The notes beneath the pieces were generated by a model. It saw nothing but the letters and a program-made list of their open reading frames with translations. It made no database searches and was not told the origin of the DNA. From Pseudomonas graminis (lineage in GTDB: Bacteria > Pseudomonadota > Gammaproteobacteria > Pseudomonadales > Pseudomonadaceae): a DNA stretch of 64,000 nt. The translations under genes and the position numbers were made by a program. Below, in pieces: positions 55,898 to 63,444 of the stretch. Numbering within the stretch: the stretch's first letter is position 1; every line of letters begins with the position of its first letter. Location: positions 1-64,000 of the forward strand of contig NZ_MDEN01000055.1 of NCBI RefSeq assembly GCF_001705435.1, given 5' to 3'.

Positions 55898-56301
55898 ATT
55901 TTCTGATCGATAACAATCTTCCACCGTCCATTGCCAGAGCCTTGCACGAGCTATGCAGAGGCGAAGGCCATGTCGTAATCCCACTTAGGGACAGGTTTCC
56001 AGCGGACACAAGTGACATCCACTGGATTACCGACCTCACTGCCGAAGGCGGGTGGGCCGTGGTGTCACAAGACAAGTTCTCCAAGGGAAACGCCGAGCGG
56101 CAGGCCTTCAGAGAGTGCGGGCTACCGGTTTTCTGCCTCGCGAGGCAATGGGGCCAAACGACCTACTGGAGTAAGGCCGAAAATCTTGTCCGATGGTGGC
56201 CTGCCATCATTCGGCAGGCGGAGCTGATCTCGGGCGGTGCGGCATTCAAGGTGGTCTGGAAATTTTCAGCGCCCGGGAAGTTTGAGCAATTGAAAATGTA
56301 G
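55894..56301 (+). CDS. DUF5615 PIN-like protein, predicted toxin nuclease
   Basis: A 135-residue protein with the PIN-like DUF5615 pattern: FLIDNNLPPSIARAL (Asp6), GHVVIPLRDRFPADTSDIHWITDLTAEGGWAVVSQDKF (Asp41, Asp60), the carboxylates expected at a metal-dependent RNase site. The start codon is TTG at 55894, overlapping the upstream stop, so translation is coupled to the DUF433 gene. The C-terminal 45 residues (WWPAIIRQAELISGGAAFKVVWKF) are longer than in minimal members. The family is PIN-like by motif; toxicity is inferred from the gene pair. Confidence 0.8.
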   Translation: MNFLIDNNLPPSIARALHELCRGEGHVVIPLRDRFPADTSDIHWITDLTAEGGWAVVSQDKFSKGNAERQAFRECGLPVFCLARQWGQTTYWSKAENLVRWWPAIIRQAELISGGAAFKVVWKFSAPGKFEQLKM

Positions 56302-56328
56302 CCTCGCATAAGACTCGCCCCTGTGATC

Positions 56329-56397
56329 CCGTCTCTGGGCACCATAAATCCCGAAAAACCCCTGCATCGAAAGATTCAGGGGTTTTTTATTGGGCGC
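56329..56397 (+). repeat. Direct repeat, right copy (tRNA-Phe 3' end plus terminator; attR-like)
   Basis: Copy of 54908-54976 with one mismatch over 69 bp. Only the last 16 nt of the tRNA are present, so it is not a second tRNA gene. The copied hairpin (56354-56388) can terminate transcripts from the toxin-antitoxin pair. Confidence 0.9.
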
Positions 56398-56442
56398 AAT
56401 TTATTAACATCGCAGGCTTGAGCTAACCAAGGAAGCTTCGTG

Positions 56443-57102
56443 ATGGCATCTGTCAGCAAGCAACAAAAACGAGCCAAGCGCGCCAAGACCAAAGCCAAAG
56501 AGCAGCGTGTCGCTCGCCAGCATCCGCAGACTCCCAACCCGATCGTCCCGGATTACTTCATGCCTGATTTCGTCTCGGACGACGACGCAGCGCTGCTGGA
56601 CGACGATACCCTGCTGAAGAATTTCGTAGAGCCCGACATCCTTGAAACCATGGACGAAGAAGAGCGGGAGGCGATGGCGGCGGTGATAAGAGGCGAGTCC
56701 GACGAGATGTCGATCACTGAGGACGAAATGCTGATAGCGGAGGTGTATCACTCCCCTGCGCCAGAGCCGTCTCAGGAGCAGCGACTCGCGCATTACGAAG
56801 TGCTCAAGCTTGCCGAGCAGCAAGGGTTCCTCGATCTGCTCGATGCCTTTGCCAGAGGTCCCATAGCCGCCCACGCTTTCTACGACATCGACTTCGACGA
56901 CTACCTCGACGTCCTGGTGAACACGCTTGGCGCTTACTTGATGTGGGCCCACGGACTGGACGAGGCTACCGTCAGGGCGCGCATCCACGACGATGATTTC
57001 TACGAGGCCTTCCGCGCGGTTCTCGACGAGATCGAGATGGAATCCACACTGGAGATGCTGGGGATCGACCGCAACAAGCACGACGAACCGGCGCAAGACT
57101 GA
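56443..57102 (+). CDS. Unknown protein with basic N-terminus and acidic body, copy 1
   Basis: A 219-residue cytosolic protein I cannot name. Residues about 5-26 are very basic (SKQQKRAKRAKTKAKEQRVA); the following 70 residues are strongly acidic (SDDDAALLDDDTLL, MDEEEREAM); the C-terminal half looks helical (QQGFLDLLDAFARGP, FRAVLDEIEMESTLEMLGID). The next gene is a paralogue with the same design. I use the ATG at 56443; GTG at 56440 is also in frame, with AAGGAAG upstream. It begins 46 bp after the right repeat of the mini-island, so the island lies between it and the tRNA. Confidence 0.75.
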   Translation: MASVSKQQKRAKRAKTKAKEQRVARQHPQTPNPIVPDYFMPDFVSDDDAALLDDDTLLKNFVEPDILETMDEEEREAMAAVIRGESDEMSITEDEMLIAEVYHSPAPEPSQEQRLAHYEVLKLAEQQGFLDLLDAFARGPIAAHAFYDIDFDDYLDVLVNTLGAYLMWAHGLDEATVRARIHDDDFYEAFRAVLDEIEMESTLEMLGIDRNKHDEPAQD

Positions 57103-57166
57103 ATACAATACGCGCCCGATGATCCTGGGCCATGCGAATGGCTGCACCGCACAAGGAACCGCCGTC

Positions 57167-57661
57167 ATGGCCTCCCCCGACAAACAGCAAAAACGCGCCC
57201 AGCGTGCAAAGGCCAAAGCCAAGCAGAACCGTTCCGGCAAGGCCCGGCCGAGCGTTATTCACCCGGTGCTCAACCATGCCTTCGTCAACGAGCCTTTCGA
57301 TGACGTCGAGATCGACCTGAGCACGTTTGATTTCAAAGACATCGAAGAAAACGGTTTCGACCCTGCGGATTTCGACGACCTGTTCGAAGCAATGAAGCAG
57401 GCCGAATCAGTAAGCTTGCTGGCGCTGTGCGTGGTCTTCCTGCAATACCCGGTGCTGGAGCTGGTGATTGCCGAAGAAGACGAAGAGCCGGCGACCGACT
57501 TCATGATGGGCCTGCTGATCACCTACCGCGGGCTGTTCCACGAGGAAGATGAAGACTCGGCCGTTGAATGGATCGGCAGCGACGCCTTCCAGACTGCCTA
57601 CAACGAAGCGTCCGTGATCCTGCAGAAAAAGAACGCGAAAGGTGCAGGCGGGCGTTCTTAA
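57167..57661 (+). CDS. Unknown protein with basic N-terminus and acidic body, copy 2
   Basis: A 164-residue paralogue of the preceding gene: basic start (DKQQKRAQRAKAKAKQNRSGKARP, about 5-28), acidic middle (FDDVEIDLSTFDFKDIEENGFDPADFDDLFEAM) and a helical C-terminal part containing AEEDEEPATDF and HEEDEDSAVEWIG. The ATG at 57167 follows AAGGAACC. The shared KQQKRAxRAKxKAK motif suggests nucleic-acid or ribosome contact, with the acidic part perhaps masking it, but this is speculation. 64-bp gap, probably one operon with copy 1. Confidence 0.75.
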   Translation: MASPDKQQKRAQRAKAKAKQNRSGKARPSVIHPVLNHAFVNEPFDDVEIDLSTFDFKDIEENGFDPADFDDLFEAMKQAESVSLLALCVVFLQYPVLELVIAEEDEEPATDFMMGLLITYRGLFHEEDEDSAVEWIGSDAFQTAYNEASVILQKKNAKGAGGRS

Positions 57662-57751
57662 AACGTTTTTTGATTTACATGACCCCGGTCAAAACGGTAG
57701 CTTTGCGCCATTACGAGAATGCAACTCCTTCTCAACTAAAGGCTGGCCGTT

Positions 57752-58294
57752 TTGACACCTCTAAACACCGCTTTGCCGGCACCGACGTCAGGCGAAACGA
57801 GCACTTACTCCCGAACCCGAATTTTCCTGCATTGGCTGTCCGCGGCCGTCATCCTGTGGGCGACATTCAGCGGCTTCGGCGTGGCATTGCTCGATGAGAG
57901 CAACCCGTTTCGGCAATGGGTCGAGTCGTTTAATCCCCAACTGACCAGCCTGTTTATTCCGTTCTTTGCCTGGCGTTTGTGGCTGGCGGTGAAAGCCCCT
58001 GCGCGGCCCTCCGCTAAAAACGTCCAGGCGCGACTGGCCAGCGCTGCGCACAAAGCTATCTACGGGGCAGTAGCCGGCGTGTTGATTACCGGGGTGCTGA
58101 TGATGAGCCACCCGGTCATGCTGCTGGCGCTGGTACCACTGCCACAGCTCATCCATTCAAAGATCGCGCTGCTGGAGCTGCATCAGTTGCATCACGTCCT
58201 GTGCGCGGTATTGGCAGGGTTGGTGGCGCTGCATCTGGCCGCAGTGGTGCTGCATCAAGTGCGCGGCAAATCGGTGCTGGGCAGGATGCGCTGA
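57752..58294 (+). CDS. Cytochrome b561 family protein
   Basis: A 180-residue inner-membrane di-haem cytochrome of the bacterial b561 type, thought to shuttle electrons from quinol to periplasmic acceptors. Four hydrophobic helices are visible, with candidate haem histidines in FLHWLSAAVILWA, SAAHKAIYGAVAG, LLELHQLHHVLCA and ALHLAAVVLHQV. The best start is TTG at 57752, with AAAGG upstream, since no ATG precedes the first helix. Function of this member is not determinable. Confidence 0.85.
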   Translation: MTPLNTALPAPTSGETSTYSRTRIFLHWLSAAVILWATFSGFGVALLDESNPFRQWVESFNPQLTSLFIPFFAWRLWLAVKAPARPSAKNVQARLASAAHKAIYGAVAGVLITGVLMMSHPVMLLALVPLPQLIHSKIALLELHQLHHVLCAVLAGLVALHLAAVVLHQVRGKSVLGRMR

Positions 58295-58330
58295 GACACT
58301 GCCCCCCACTGCGACCCAATCATCGAGACG

Positions 58331-58360
58331 AAAAAAAACCGCCATCATCCCTGATAGCGG
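58331..58360 (-). terminator. Rho-independent terminator after the GABA-permease-like gene
   Basis: On the minus strand: CCGCTATCA, loop GGGA, TGATGGCGG, then eight Ts, about 40 bp past the permease stop. Confidence 0.85.
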
Positions 58361-58400
58361 CTTCTCGACAGCGGTCGGTCACAACCGACTCACTGCTCCA

Positions 58401-59792
58401 TCAATTCAGCACAACCTTGCCTGCCTTCCCCGCTTTGCGACGGCTCGACACGATCAGGCCAGCAGCCACGACCATCAGGCTCAACAGCCCGGTGGCAATG
58501 ATCTCCATGCGGTGGCCTTCCTGGAACAGCATGATGGTCAGCACGGCGACGATGAACACGATCACTGCCCAGGTCAGGCCGGGGAACAGCCACATGCGGA
58601 AGTCGACGGCCTGGCCTTCTGCTTCACGCTTGCGGCGCATACGCAGCTGAGACACGGCGATGACCAGATACACCAGCAGTGCGATGGCGCCCGAGCTTGC
58701 GAGCAGGAAGTCGAACACCGCCGCAGGTGCGACGTAGTTGGCGAACACGGCAGCAAACGCAGCGCCGGTCGACAGGAGCACCGCCCAGTAAGGCGTGCCG
58801 GCTTTTGTGGTGCGCTGGGAAACAGCAGGGGCGTCGCCACGTTTGCCGAGGGAAAAGAGCATGCGTGAAGCCGTGTACAGCGCCGAGTTCAGGCAACTGG
58901 TCACGGCGACCAGCACGACGATGTCGACGATCAGCTTGGCATTCGGAATGCCCATCAGATCGAGCACGGTCTGGTACGAACCCACTTCAGCCAGACGGCT
59001 GTCGTTCCAAGGCACCAGCGAGACGACGAGGAAGATCGAAAGCAGATAGAACAGGCAGATCCGCCAGATCACCGAATTGGTGGCCTTGGTGATTTGCTGG
59101 CCGGGATTCTTCGATTCTGCCGCCGCGATGGTGACAATCTCCGTCCCCATGAACGAGAACATGGTGGTCAGCATCGCCGCCAGCACCGCCCCCATGCCGT
59201 TAGGCAGGAAACCCTGCGTGTCATACAAATGACTGACGCCGCTGACCTGGCTGTTCGGCAGAAGACCCATCACCGCCGCAATGCCCAGCACCACAAAGCC
59301 GATGATCGCGAGCACTTTGATCAGCGCGAACCAGAACTCGAACTCTCCGTAGTTCTTCACGCTGAAGAGGTTGGTCGCGGTGAGCAGCAGGGTGATCACT
59401 AACGTGAACGCCCAGATCGCCACGTTCGGGAACCACGCATGCAGGATGGTCGCGGCGGCGTTGGCTTCCAGCGGGATGACCAGCACCCAGAACCACCAGT
59501 ACAGCCAGCCGATGGTGAAGCCGGCCCAGTGCCCGATCGCGCGGTCGGCGTAGGTCGAAAAAGAACCGGTGTCCGGCGAAGCGACGGCCATTTCCGCCAG
59601 CATGCGCATCACCAGCACCACCAGCGTACCCGCGGCGCCGTAGGCCAGAAGCACAGCCGGCCCGGCTTCGGCAATCGCGTGGCCGGAGCCGACGAAGAGG
59701 CCGGCGCCGATGACGCCCGCGATGGACAGCATGGTGATGTGCCGCGGTTTGAGCCCTTGTTCTAGGTTTGAAGCGTTGGGTGTACTGCTCAT
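58401..59792 (-). CDS. gabP: GABA permease / APC-superfamily amino-acid transporter
   Basis: A 463-residue inner-membrane permease with about 12 helices. The amino-acid permease signature is at the N-terminus: LKPRHITMLSIAGVIGAGLFVGSGHAIAEAGPAVLL, with the EMA(V)ASPDTGSF segment typical of the GabP/AnsP/ProY group. It resembles E. coli GabP (466 residues) and related P. fluorescens permeases. I start at 59792 (MSSTPNASNLEQG). Gamma-aminobutyrate as substrate is likely by similarity but not proven. Convergent with the cytochrome b561 gene. Confidence 0.82.
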   Translation of the reverse strand: MSSTPNASNLEQGLKPRHITMLSIAGVIGAGLFVGSGHAIAEAGPAVLLAYGAAGTLVVLVMRMLAEMAVASPDTGSFSTYADRAIGHWAGFTIGWLYWWFWVLVIPLEANAAATILHAWFPNVAIWAFTLVITLLLTATNLFSVKNYGEFEFWFALIKVLAIIGFVVLGIAAVMGLLPNSQVSGVSHLYDTQGFLPNGMGAVLAAMLTTMFSFMGTEIVTIAAAESKNPGQQITKATNSVIWRICLFYLLSIFLVVSLVPWNDSRLAEVGSYQTVLDLMGIPNAKLIVDIVVLVAVTSCLNSALYTASRMLFSLGKRGDAPAVSQRTTKAGTPYWAVLLSTGAAFAAVFANYVAPAAVFDFLLASSGAIALLVYLVIAVSQLRMRRKREAEGQAVDFRMWLFPGLTWAVIVFIVAVLTIMLFQEGHRMEIIATGLLSLMVVAAGLIVSSRRKAGKAGKVVLN

Positions 59793-60287
59793 GGAACCAA
59801 CCTTAGAAGGATTTCTGTACGGATCAGGACGCGTGGCGGCTCTTCGTAAAGAGAACACAACAGCTCTGTTATTTATTTTTTACGCAAGAATTACGCCAGG
59901 ATGTTTCAGATACGACGTCGCAGCGGGATACGCGCGCTCCAGACCATTTACGCAAGTCCATGAATGCAATAGCAATTCGCCAGTCGCGTAGGAAACGTTA
60001 CCTGGAGCAACAGGAGGGTGACGATTAGCCGCACCGAAAATACACACTCAAGATGAAATAGCACCAAATAAGCGCACATTAACGGCCATCAATCCCCGCA
60101 ATGGCCGGAACACCCTTCCCCACGGCGGTTAAAGCTGGCACCATCGCGCCCTTTTTGCGCAACGGCATTCTGCGCCGGCGCTCATCAAGCTCATCCTCAA
60201 AAGGCCTCGCGCAGCACGACTGCTGCCGCCGCCAGGTTGCGTCCACTCGACAACCCGATGAGCCCACCGAATACACGAGGACTGAAC
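59793..60287. other. 495-bp divergent intergenic region gabP/ABC transporter
   Basis: Contains the two promoters. The first 100 bp near gabP include an A+T-rich run (TTATTTATTTTTTACG). I see no gene, repeat or convincing sigma-54 motif. Confidence 0.5.
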
Positions 60288-61061
60288 ATGGCCGAGGCCA
60301 CGCCCGCCCTGGAAATCCGCAATCTGCACAAGCGCTACGGCGAACTCGACGTGCTCAAGGGCATCTCGCTGAGTGCGCGCGATGGCGACGTGATCTCGAT
60401 TCTGGGTTCCTCTGGCTCAGGCAAGTCGACGCTGCTGCGCTGCATTAATCTGCTGGAGAACCCGCATCAGGGGCAGATTCTCGTGGCCGGCGAAGAGCTC
60501 AAGCTCAAAGCCACCCGCAAAGGTGAACTGATCGCTGCCGACAACCGTCAGATCAACCGCCTGCGCAGCGAGATCGGCTTTGTCTTTCAGAATTTCAATC
60601 TCTGGCCGCACATGACCGTCCTCGATAACATCACCGAGGCTCCGCGCCGCGTGCTGGGGCAGAGCAAGGCCGAGGCCACCGAAGTTGCCGAAGCATTGCT
60701 GGCCAAAGTGGGGATCGCCGACAAGCGTCATGCGTATCCGGCACAGTTGTCGGGCGGTCAGCAGCAACGTGCCGCGATTGCGCGCACGCTGGCGATGCAG
60801 CCCAAGGTCATTCTGTTCGATGAGCCCACGTCTGCCCTCGATCCCGAGATGGTGCAAGAAGTGCTTAGTGTTATTCGTGGCTTGGCCGAAGAAGGCCGGA
60901 CCATGCTGATGGTGACCCACGAAATGAATTTCGCCCGGCAGGTGTCCAGCGAAGTGATTTTCCTGCACCAAGGGCTGATAGAAGAACAAGGTTCGCCAGA
61001 CCAGGTCTTCGATGACCCGCGGTCGGCGCGCTGCAAACAATTCATGTCCAGCAATCGCTAA
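60288..61061 (+). CDS. Basic amino-acid ABC transporter ATPase (HisP-like)
   Basis: A 257-residue polar-amino-acid importer ATPase. Walker A LGSSGSGKST (40-48), signature LSGGQQQRAAIAR, Walker B VILFDEP, switch His in VTHEMNFARQ. The ATG at 60288 starts MAEATPALEIRNLHKRYGE. It leads a four-gene operon with a binding protein and two permeases; the 13-bp gap to the next gene supports cotranscription. Histidine/lysine/arginine/ornithine class by similarity of the whole set. Confidence 0.9.
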   Translation: MAEATPALEIRNLHKRYGELDVLKGISLSARDGDVISILGSSGSGKSTLLRCINLLENPHQGQILVAGEELKLKATRKGELIAADNRQINRLRSEIGFVFQNFNLWPHMTVLDNITEAPRRVLGQSKAEATEVAEALLAKVGIADKRHAYPAQLSGGQQQRAAIARTLAMQPKVILFDEPTSALDPEMVQEVLSVIRGLAEEGRTMLMVTHEMNFARQVSSEVIFLHQGLIEEQGSPDQVFDDPRSARCKQFMSSNR

Positions 61062-61074
61062 CGGAGCAACATCG

Positions 61075-61839
61075 ATGCAGACCCTGAGAAACATTCTGTT
61101 GGCCGCTGCCGCCACCCTGGCCATGGCCTCCAGCGCCTTTGCTGCCGACACCCTGAAAATGGGCATCGAGGGCGCCTATCCGCCGTTCAACAACAAAGAC
61201 GCCAGCGGTCAGGTGGTGGGCTTTGACGTGGAGATCGGCAACGCCCTGTGCGCCAAGATGAAAGTGACCTGTGAGACCGTCACCTCCGATTGGGACGGCA
61301 TCATTCCAGCCCTGAATGCGCAGAAGTTCGACTTCCTGATCTCGTCGATGTCGATCACCGAAGAACGCAAGCAGGCCGTGGATTTCACCATTCCGTACTA
61401 CTCCAACAAGCTGCAATTTGTCGCGCCTAAGACCACGAACCTCAGCGGCGACCTGGCCGCCATCAAGGAAACGTTGAAGGGCAAGACCATCGGCGCCCAA
61501 CGCGCGACCCTGTCCGGGACGTGGCTGGAAGACAACTGGGGCGACGACGTGACCGTCAAGCTGTACGACTCCCAGGAAAACGCCTTCCTCGACCTGGCGT
61601 CGGGCCGCCTCGACGCACTGCTCGGCGACAAATACGCGAGCTACGAGTGGCTGAAAGGCAAGGAAGGCCAGAGCTTCGAGTTCAAAGGTGACGCCCTTCC
61701 GGTTGACGACAAGATCGGCATCGCGGTGCGCAAAGACGACCCGCTGCGCGACAAGCTGAGCGAAGCCTTGAAAGAAATCATCGCCGACGGCACCTACAAG
61801 AAGATCAACGACAAGTACTTCCCGTTCAGCATCCTTTGA
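61075..61839 (+). CDS. Lys/Arg/Orn-type periplasmic binding protein
   Basis: A 254-residue solute-binding protein with signal peptide (1-23, ending AFA). The mature start DTLKMGIEGAYPPFNNKDASGQVVGFDVEIGNALCAKMKVTCE is the LAO/HisJ family pattern, including the two conserved cysteines; DWDGIIPALNAQKFDFLISSMSITEERKQAVDF follows. The ATG at 61075 gives the signal peptide; the in-frame extension overlaps the ATPase gene. Exact ligand among basic amino acids uncertain. Confidence 0.9.
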   Translation: MQTLRNILLAAAATLAMASSAFAADTLKMGIEGAYPPFNNKDASGQVVGFDVEIGNALCAKMKVTCETVTSDWDGIIPALNAQKFDFLISSMSITEERKQAVDFTIPYYSNKLQFVAPKTTNLSGDLAAIKETLKGKTIGAQRATLSGTWLEDNWGDDVTVKLYDSQENAFLDLASGRLDALLGDKYASYEWLKGKEGQSFEFKGDALPVDDKIGIAVRKDDPLRDKLSEALKEIIADGTYKKINDKYFPFSIL

Positions 61840-61906
61840 CCTGCCTGACCATCGCCGCCGTTTGCCCGCGCAGACGGTGGCGTCTGTCCTCTAGACAAAC
61901 AACGCC

Positions 61907-62602
61907 ATGAACTTCGATCTCTATGGATTCGGCCCGGCCCTGGCCGCCGGCATGCTGATGACCCTCCAACTTGCGCTGTCGGCCCTCTGCCTGGGGCTGG
62001 TGCTCGGCCTGCTCGGGGCGCTGGCGAAGACATCGCCGAATCGGGCCTTGCAGTGGCTGGGCGGCACGTATTCCACGCTGGTTCGCGGCATCCCCGAATT
62101 GCTGTGGGTGTTGCTGATCTACTTCGGCACGGTCAGCTCGATGCGGGCGATCGGCAAGCTGTTCGATATTCCGAACCTGTCGCTCAGTGCTTTCGCGGCT
62201 GGCGTCATTGCCCTAGGCCTGTGCTTCGGCGCGTACGCCACCGAGGTGTTTCGCGGCGCCATGCTGTCGATCCCGAAAGGTCATCGCGAGGCCGGCTTGG
62301 CGCTGGGCATGTCGCGATCGCGCATCTTCTTCAAACTGGTGATGCCGCAGATGTGGCGCATTGCGCTGCCGGGGCTCGGCAACCTGTTCATGATCCTGAT
62401 GAAGGACACGGCGCTGGTCTCGGTCATCGGGCTTGAAGAGGTCATGCGTCACGCGCAGATCGCCGTCACGTCCACCAAGCAGCCTTTCACCTTCTATATG
62501 GTCGCGGCGCTGATGTACCTGTGCATGACCGCACTGTCGATGATCGGCCTGGCATGGCTGGAGAAACGTGCCTCCGTGGGCTTTGCGAGGAGCGCGTCAT
62601 GA
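61907..62602 (+). CDS. Basic amino-acid ABC transporter permease (HisQ-like)
   Basis: A 231-residue inner-membrane permease with about five helices and the EAA loop REAGLALGMSRSRIFFKLVMPQMWRIALPG. Starts MNFDLYGFGPALAAGMLMTL. It overlaps the HisM-like gene by 4 bp (62599-62602). Confidence 0.9.
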   Translation: MNFDLYGFGPALAAGMLMTLQLALSALCLGLVLGLLGALAKTSPNRALQWLGGTYSTLVRGIPELLWVLLIYFGTVSSMRAIGKLFDIPNLSLSAFAAGVIALGLCFGAYATEVFRGAMLSIPKGHREAGLALGMSRSRIFFKLVMPQMWRIALPGLGNLFMILMKDTALVSVIGLEEVMRHAQIAVTSTKQPFTFYMVAALMYLCMTALSMIGLAWLEKRASVGFARSAS

Positions 62603-63288
62603 GTTGGGACTTCGTCCTCAAATGGCTGCCGAAACTGCTGCACGGCGCCACCGTCACGCTGGAACTGGTCGCCGTCGCGGTGATTGCCGGCCTCATTCTC
62701 GCCATTCCGCTGGGCATCGCCCGCGCCTCACGTAACGCCTATGTCCGCGCGCTGCCTTACGCCTACATCTTCTTTTTCCGTGGCACACCGCTGCTGGTGC
62801 AGCTGTTTCTGGTCTATTACGGCCTGGCGCAATTCGACGCCGTCACCAAGGGTCCGCTGTGGCCTTACCTGCGCGATCCGTTCTTCTGCGCGGCACTGAC
62901 CATGACGCTGCACACCACCGCTTACATCGCGGAGATCTTGCGCGGCGCCATTCAGGCCGTGCCGCCCGGTGAAATCGAAGCGGCCCGCGCACTGGGCATG
63001 TCCAAAGGCAAAGCGCTGCTGTACATCATCCTGCCCCGCGCCGCACGCATCGGCCTGCCCGCCTACAGCAACGAAGTCATTCTGATGCTCAAGGCCAGCG
63101 CACTGGCGAGCACCGTGACCCTGCTCGACATCACCGGCATGGCCCGCACTATCAACGCGCGAACCTACATGCCGGAGCAGACCTTCCTCATCGCCGGGTT
63201 GATCTACCTAGTGATGTCGTTCGTGCTGGTGCAAGGCTTCAAGCTGCTTGAGCGCTATTTGCGAGTGGACGCCAGCCAAGGGCGCTGA
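62599..63288 (+). CDS. Basic amino-acid ABC transporter permease (HisM-like)
   Basis: A 229-residue inner-membrane permease with about five helices, FFFRGTPLLVQLFLVYYG in the second, and the EAA loop IEAARALGMSKGKALLYIILPRAARIGLP. The ATG at 62599 overlaps the previous stop; the open frame upstream lies in the other permease. Last gene of the operon. Confidence 0.9.
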   Translation: MSWDFVLKWLPKLLHGATVTLELVAVAVIAGLILAIPLGIARASRNAYVRALPYAYIFFFRGTPLLVQLFLVYYGLAQFDAVTKGPLWPYLRDPFFCAALTMTLHTTAYIAEILRGAIQAVPPGEIEAARALGMSKGKALLYIILPRAARIGLPAYSNEVILMLKASALASTVTLLDITGMARTINARTYMPEQTFLIAGLIYLVMSFVLVQGFKLLERYLRVDASQGR

Positions 63289-63324
63289 GGATCGCCGCGC
63301 GCTCCCGCAGAGAACACGGTCCAG

Positions 63325-63350
63325 GTGGGAGCGAGCTTGCTCGCGAAAGC
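63325..63350. repeat. Single REP element, family C
   Basis: GTGGGAGCGAGCTTGCTCGC plus GAAAGC, without a clear partner, between the permease gene and the methyltransferase gene. Confidence 0.75.
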
Positions 63351-63444
63351 GGCATTCAGCCGCCGAAGATTGCCGAGCCTGATAAACGCGCTCAGGCACT
63401 GATTCACCGTATGCTGCACATCACCGCTCAACTGCCATAACCCA

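Larger units (their letters stand above)
54908..56397. mobile_element. Mini-island at tRNA-Phe: 1421-bp unit carrying a predicted toxin-antitoxin pair
   Basis: The interval is delimited by the near-perfect 69-bp direct repeats that include the tRNA-Phe 3' end, the usual target of tyrosine-integrase islands. Inside are only two genes, overlapping and probably cotranscribed, with lower G+C and different codon use than the flanking genes. No integrase, transposase or remnant of one is visible. It could be a stripped-down island whose integrase was lost, or a passenger moved in trans by another element. Confidence 0.75.

Noticed and set aside
56329..56397. A second tRNA-Phe gene
   Set aside because: Only the last 16 nt of the tRNA and the terminator are present; there is no D-arm, anticodon arm or promoter.
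60140..60165. Sigma-54 promoter (CTGGCACC...TTTTTGC) before the amino-acid ABC operon
   Set aside because: The distance between the GG and GC elements is 18 bp instead of the required 10.
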